Source of the DNA: Microcaldota archaeon
GTDB lineage: Archaea > Micrarchaeota > Micrarchaeia > Micrarchaeales > CABMGC01
Assembly: GCA_021804095.1 (NCBI GenBank)
Contig: JAJZKQ010000007.1
Location: forward strand, 1 to 33,048
Direction of reading: 5' to 3'
DNA: 33,048 bases
A model generated the notes under the pieces. That model did no database searches. It worked only from the letters and a program-made list of their open reading frames with translations, and was not told the DNA's origin. Both the position numbers and the translations under genes were made by a program. This document shows positions 29,408 through 33,048 of this stretch, in pieces (the stretch's first letter is position 1; the number at the start of each line of letters is the position of its first letter).

Positions 29408-29860
29408 ATGGAAGCCAAAAAAGGCACCGATGTCTTCTGCAGCGAATCGATAAACAAAGGAATATTCTTCAGGACAGAGCATACCATGGCTTTATGCGAC
29501 ATAGCCCCTGTAGTCTATGGCCATTCTCTCATAATACCAAGAAGACATGTACTTGACTTTTCGGAGCTGAGCGAAGAAGAAGTGTTGGACATGCAATCTG
29601 TGATAAAGAAGGTCAAGCCAGTGATTCTGAAATTATATGGGGACAGCTCGAATTCTTATGATCTCACCGCACAGATAGGGGAGTATTCGGGAATGAGCGT
29701 AAGGCACCTCCATTTCCATATAATACCACGCAGGAAAAACGACGAATATCAAGAAGGCAAGAGTGTCTTCGATGCCATAGAACATGTAAAGCGCCTCGAT
29801 AATGACGAGTATCTGAAGAGAGTGGCTATCCTAAGAAAAGAACTAGATTGGCGCGAGTAA
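29408..29860 (+). CDS. HIT-family nucleotide hydrolase/transferase
   Basis: 'VVYGHSLIIPRRHVLDFSEL' and HIT motif 'VRHLHFHIIPRRK'. Confidence 0.95.
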   Translation: MEAKKGTDVFCSESINKGIFFRTEHTMALCDIAPVVYGHSLIIPRRHVLDFSELSEEEVLDMQSVIKKVKPVILKLYGDSSNSYDLTAQIGEYSGMSVRHLHFHIIPRRKNDEYQEGKSVFDAIEHVKRLDNDEYLKRVAILRKELDWRE

Positions 29861-30691
29861 TATGGCAATAAGGGCAAGCCCCATGGCTACCAGTGAAAGA
29901 TTCCTTGCAAGATCATAAAACCTCCTATCCGACTTCACTAAAAATCCTATTCCTGTGTAAGCAAGCATTATGTCCGTTATGGTTATGGGCAGCGCATATA
30001 CCAGATTCATCTTGAATGGAGCAACCCTAAAGAAAATGTAGGCACTTATGGCAATTGCAATTATGTATAGCAGAAGCGCAATGGCAGCACTTGCCATGGT
30101 CCCTATTATTCCAGGAAGCGATCTTATCTTCCTTGCCTTTGAATCTCCTTCAATGTCTCTTATGGTGCCATGGATCTCCCTTGCCAGCCCGCTGAGAAAG
30201 ATCATGCAGAATATTAGGATTATTCCATTGCCCAGCTCGCTGCTTACCACATAGCTGCCGTATATGAAAGGTATTGCCATTGAGAATGCGATATACGAAT
30301 TTCCTACGAATGCTATCTCTTTAAGTTTATAGCTGTAGAGAAGGGCAAGAATGCCGAAAACCAGCGCTATCACGAAAACTTCCCAGTTTATGAGTGCGCT
30401 GGCAACCAAACCGATCAGCATGCTCAGTATTGTTATATAGACAGCATCGGAAGGCTTCATATCTCCTGTCACAAGCGGCCTCTTTCTGTTGTTCATCCTG
30501 TCTACTTCGAGGTCAAAATAATCGTTTACTGCAAATGACGACATGCTTATGAATACCGGGGAGACAATGCTCAAGATCAGAATCCAGGCTCCAGGCAGCC
30601 TTCCCGCTATCATCTCCGCAGCAAGCACGGCTATCACAAGCATGGCACTATGCTCCATGCGCGTAAGCCTAAGCAGAGCCATCAATCTCAT
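29843..30691 (-). CDS. UbiA-family prenyltransferase, digeranylgeranylglyceryl phosphate synthase-like
   Basis: 'NDYFDLEVDRMNNRKRPLVTG' and 'DIEGDSKARKIRSLP'. The ORF extends to 30856, but the start 'MRLMALLRLTRMEHS' at 30691 is better supported: 'tttaataa' on the minus strand lies about 25 nt upstream. Confidence 0.88.
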   Translation of the reverse strand: MRLMALLRLTRMEHSAMLVIAVLAAEMIAGRLPGAWILILSIVSPVFISMSSFAVNDYFDLEVDRMNNRKRPLVTGDMKPSDAVYITILSMLIGLVASALINWEVFVIALVFGILALLYSYKLKEIAFVGNSYIAFSMAIPFIYGSYVVSSELGNGIILIFCMIFLSGLAREIHGTIRDIEGDSKARKIRSLPGIIGTMASAAIALLLYIIAIAISAYIFFRVAPFKMNLVYALPITITDIMLAYTGIGFLVKSDRRFYDLARNLSLVAMGLALIAILLAPI

Positions 30692-30875
30692 GATAGAGCT
30701 TTGTATCCCAATTATTAAATTCTTTGGCAAATTCAACCTATGTCCTCCCAACTTCCCATTATCCCTAGCGCAAGGCAGCATAACCACAGTTTCTCCAGAC
30801 TTGAAATACAGCCAAGCATCTTTGCAAGCCAAGCGTGCTGTTGCGTCTATATGCAATACCTCCTAAATACCAAAG

Positions 30876-30884
30876 CTTAAAAAG
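30876..30884 (+). promoter_or_regulatory. Box A/TATA-like element for SRP RNA
   Basis: 'aaagcttaaaaag' about 27 nt upstream of the inferred SRP RNA 5' end. Confidence 0.5.
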
Positions 30885-30905
30885 TCTAACACGCCAAAGT
30901 ATAAT

Positions 30906-31203
30906 CGCAGCAGTAAGACGGGAAGCTAGGGGTTTCCCACACCGCAAATCCCCTTCAGGCGGGTCTCAAGCCGACAGAGTATTATATGCAGTACATGGGA
31001 ACCTTGCTGAAGCGTCGAAGTCTTGCCTTTGGTGGTGGTTCTACATGTGAAACGGGCCAGGCCGGAAGGAGCAACCCTAAGTATATTGCCCATTGGCTTA
31101 CAAGGCCAAAGGCGTACAAAGCGCCATGCTCTGAAGATACAGGGCGGAGTGGATGCGGGTCAAACCCATGTGCCCTTATGGTGCAATGTCGGCCTCTGCT
31201 GCA
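30906..31203 (+). ncRNA. ffs: Signal recognition particle (7S) RNA
   Basis: Helix 8 signature 'gtgaaacgggccaggccggaaggagcaaccctaa'; terminal helix GCAGCAG (30907-30913) with CTGCTGC (31196-31202); about 300 nt as expected for archaeal SRP RNA. Confidence 0.93.
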
Positions 31204-31210
31204 AGAACCT

Positions 31211-31295
31211 GCCGGGTTCGCCTAGTGGTAGGGCGGCAGCCTGCTAAGCTGTTTGGCTGATTTAGCCTTCGCGAGTTCGATTCTCGCACCCGGCG
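31211..31295 (+). tRNA. tRNA-Ser (anticodon GCT)
   Basis: Acceptor GCCGGGT/ACCCGGC, anticodon loop CTGCTAA, long variable arm GGCT-GATTT-AGCC, T-arm GCGAG-TTCGATT-CTCGC, discriminator G. Confidence 0.96.
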
Positions 31296-31367
31296 TATTT
31301 AGAATAAAGAGACAAGAATACCAATAACTAAGTGTATAAGTCAAAACGGCAACACACAAAAGCAGCC

Positions 31368-31375
31368 TTATATAA
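31368..31375 (+). promoter_or_regulatory. Box A/TATA element (TTATATAA) for tRNA-Cys
   Basis: About 35-40 nt upstream of the mature tRNA-Cys 5' end. Confidence 0.5.
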
Positions 31376-31407
31376 TCTACTGCATGTAATCTTGGATTTA
31401 TAGGCAT

Positions 31408-31478
31408 GCCAGGATGGCAGATCGGCTATGCGTCCGCCTGCAGAGCGGAGTAGGGGGGTTCAACTCCCTCTCCTGGCT
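31408..31478 (+). tRNA. tRNA-Cys (anticodon GCA)
   Basis: Acceptor GCCAGGA/TCCTGGC, anticodon stem-loop TCCGC-CTGCAGA-GCGGA, T-loop TTCAACT, discriminator T. Confidence 0.96.
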
Positions 31479-31686
31479 TAATATGAATGGTCAAAAACCC
31501 TTCAACAATTTTTTCTGCCGCAAAATCCACAAACTCCCCAATCTGCACTCACATACAAATATGACCTGCCAAAAATCGGAGAGGCATCTGATTTCTTTTT
31601 ATTTTCTTGTGTAAACTATACTGGATATATAATTTTATAATTCGGTTTAGGAATAGATTTAAATAATAATACAATAATGGATATGT

Positions 31687-32295
31687 ATGGATTTGTTCTC
31701 AAAAGCAGTTATTTCTGCATTGGTTCTTATAGTAGTGATGTTCTCAATATACCAAATAGAAAGTTCAAGCAGGCCTGTATCACAAGTAAGCGCCCAGCAG
31801 GCAGATTCTCTTGTATTGCATTATCTTGAGAATACAGTACCAAATTCTACAATAAATATAACCAACACCACCCCTTCCCAATATCCGGGAAGCTGGCATA
31901 TAACAACCTCTGTCATAACTAACTCAACTTCACCATGTCCTTCCTATCTCATATACTCATTCGATTACCCGAAATACGGCTTTGTATTCAGGGTAGATAA
32001 TACATACACGAGCAGATGCCAGATATACGGTACCAGATCGGGAAACACCCTAGTGGGCTCATATCCGGTCGCAATAACTCTCTCTTACCTGGACAACATC
32101 TCCCCGGTAATATCATTTATATCAAAATACGGATTTTCAAACGTAAAAGTAAATGCCGTGTATTATAATTCCACTACCTATGTTGGGAAAAAATACTCCA
32201 ACGTATGGATGATCAATTATACTTATTACAATGCTCCAAACAACGTAACTGTTCTGCTTTCCCAGATAAACGGAACGGTTTTATACCCTAAATAG
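31687..32295 (+). CDS. Hypothetical secreted or membrane-anchored protein with several N-X-S/T sequons
   Basis: N-terminal hydrophobic segment 'AVISALVLIVVMFSIYQI' followed by an extracellular-type sequence; box A-like 'tttaaata' near 31658. Confidence 0.7.
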   Translation: MDLFSKAVISALVLIVVMFSIYQIESSSRPVSQVSAQQADSLVLHYLENTVPNSTINITNTTPSQYPGSWHITTSVITNSTSPCPSYLIYSFDYPKYGFVFRVDNTYTSRCQIYGTRSGNTLVGSYPVAITLSYLDNISPVISFISKYGFSNVKVNAVYYNSTTYVGKKYSNVWMINYTYYNAPNNVTVLLSQINGTVLYPK

Positions 32296-32311
32296 ACGCC
32301 ATCTCTATTCT

Positions 32312-32800
32312 TCAGATCCTTTTGACAAATGTCAACCTTCTCACTGTAAAACCTGAATCATCCTGTCTAACCTGTGCCAATTTTTCCGGAACAAACCCAT
32401 TTCTTTCAAGAAAACAAATCCCTGCCTTATTATCGCTTGAAACTTCTGCCAATACCCTGATTATGCCTTGCTTTCCTGCATCCAGCAATGCCCTTTTCAG
32501 CAAGGCGTTTCCTATTCCTGCCCTCCTGTTCTCAAGGCCCACTATAATCCCCAATATCCCTGTATTCTTATCAATTCTGATTATCTCGCAGTTTGCAAGT
32601 ATTTTCCCATCTTCTTCAGCAATAATGTCTACAGAGGTGCCATCCGATAGCATATCCAGCTTATTCTCAAACAAGAAACGGAATGCTTCCTTCCCAGGAA
32701 TCTCCTTGAAATTAAACGCCGTAGGCGTATCTGCAAACACATCGGCAACAAGCCGGAAGACTTTTTCGAAATCTTTACTTCCAATATCTCTTATTTTCAA
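32312..32800 (-). CDS. GNAT-family N-acetyltransferase
   Basis: 'ILGIIVGLENRRAGIGNALLKRALLDAGKQGIIRVLAEVSSDNKAGICFLERNGFVPE'. Confidence 0.93.
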   Translation of the reverse strand: MKIRDIGSKDFEKVFRLVADVFADTPTAFNFKEIPGKEAFRFLFENKLDMLSDGTSVDIIAEEDGKILANCEIIRIDKNTGILGIIVGLENRRAGIGNALLKRALLDAGKQGIIRVLAEVSSDNKAGICFLERNGFVPEKLAQVRQDDSGFTVRRLTFVKRI

Positions 32801-32854
32801 GTCTAATACCTAATAAACACTCCAAGCGCAAACTTTTTTATTCTTACCATCAAT

Positions 32855-33048
32855 ATGTTAGGTATGCCTATAAATAGGGTTACAGCAAAACGTATGCTTA
32901 AGGAAGCCGGCGCAGAAAGGGTAAGCCTGCAGGCTGCCGAAGAGCTTGCCGAAATAATAAACAAGTATGCATACGGAATAGCGAAGAAGGCTGTAAATCT
33001 AGCCGCACACGCTAAAAGGAAGACAGTAAAGAAGGCGGATATAGACCT
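32855..33048 (+). CDS. Archaeal histone, 3' end truncated by window edge
   Basis: [65 protein letters not shown]. The start could also be the ATG at 32864. Confidence 0.93.
   Translation, partial: MLGMPINRVTAKRMLKEAGAERVSLQAAEELAEIINKYAYGIAKKAVNLAAHAKRKTVKKADID

Noticed and set aside
30765-31247. Short ORFs over the SRP RNA
   Set aside because: The region is explained by SRP RNA with helix 8 signature and terminal helix.
31222-31407. 61-aa minus-strand ORF over tRNA-Ser
   Set aside because: Contains 'GARIELAKAKSAKQLSR', another antisense-tRNA artefact.
32322-32813. 163-aa plus-strand ORF
   Set aside because: Antisense to the GNAT acetyltransferase, which has clear motif support.

Overview
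Archaeal chromosomal window, probably from a small-genome DPANN-type (ARMAN/Micrarchaeota-like) lineage. The taxon call is an inference from archaeal histones, archaeal L30p/L15p, XPD, archease, SRP RNA and compact gene packing. The window runs from the 3' end of a probable aRF1 gene to the start of a second histone gene. Housekeeping content: two histones, ribosomal proteins L30 and L15, GlyRS, pyrophosphatase, XPD-like helicase, beta-CASP nuclease, M1 aminopeptidase, Bcp/PrxQ, archease, a UbiA-family prenyltransferase, SRP RNA, and tRNA-Ile(GAT), tRNA-Ser(GCT) and tRNA-Cys(GCA). Cell-surface content: a MraY/AglH-like phosphoglycosyltransferase, GT2 and GT4 glycosyltransferases, an archaeosortase-like protein with an extra C-terminal domain, a divergent STT3/AglB-like protein beside a sequon-rich secreted protein, and a secreted Lon-like protease. 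Best candidates for follow-up: (i) a Nudix + family-4 uracil-DNA glycosylase fusion that appears to have lost most Fe-S cysteines; (ii) the divergent STT3-like gene plus its sequon-rich neighbour, which share an exact 25-bp palindrome-containing repeat read in different frames; (iii) the archaeosortase-like fusion; (iv) an NRAMP-like transporter with altered metal-site motifs plus a small membrane protein, divergent from an Lrp/AsnC regulator; (v) a decayed tnpB remnant that keeps an IS605-type right-end/omega-RNA-like hairpin. No CRISPR array or intact mobile element was seen. All calls come from reading the sequence; no database search was run.
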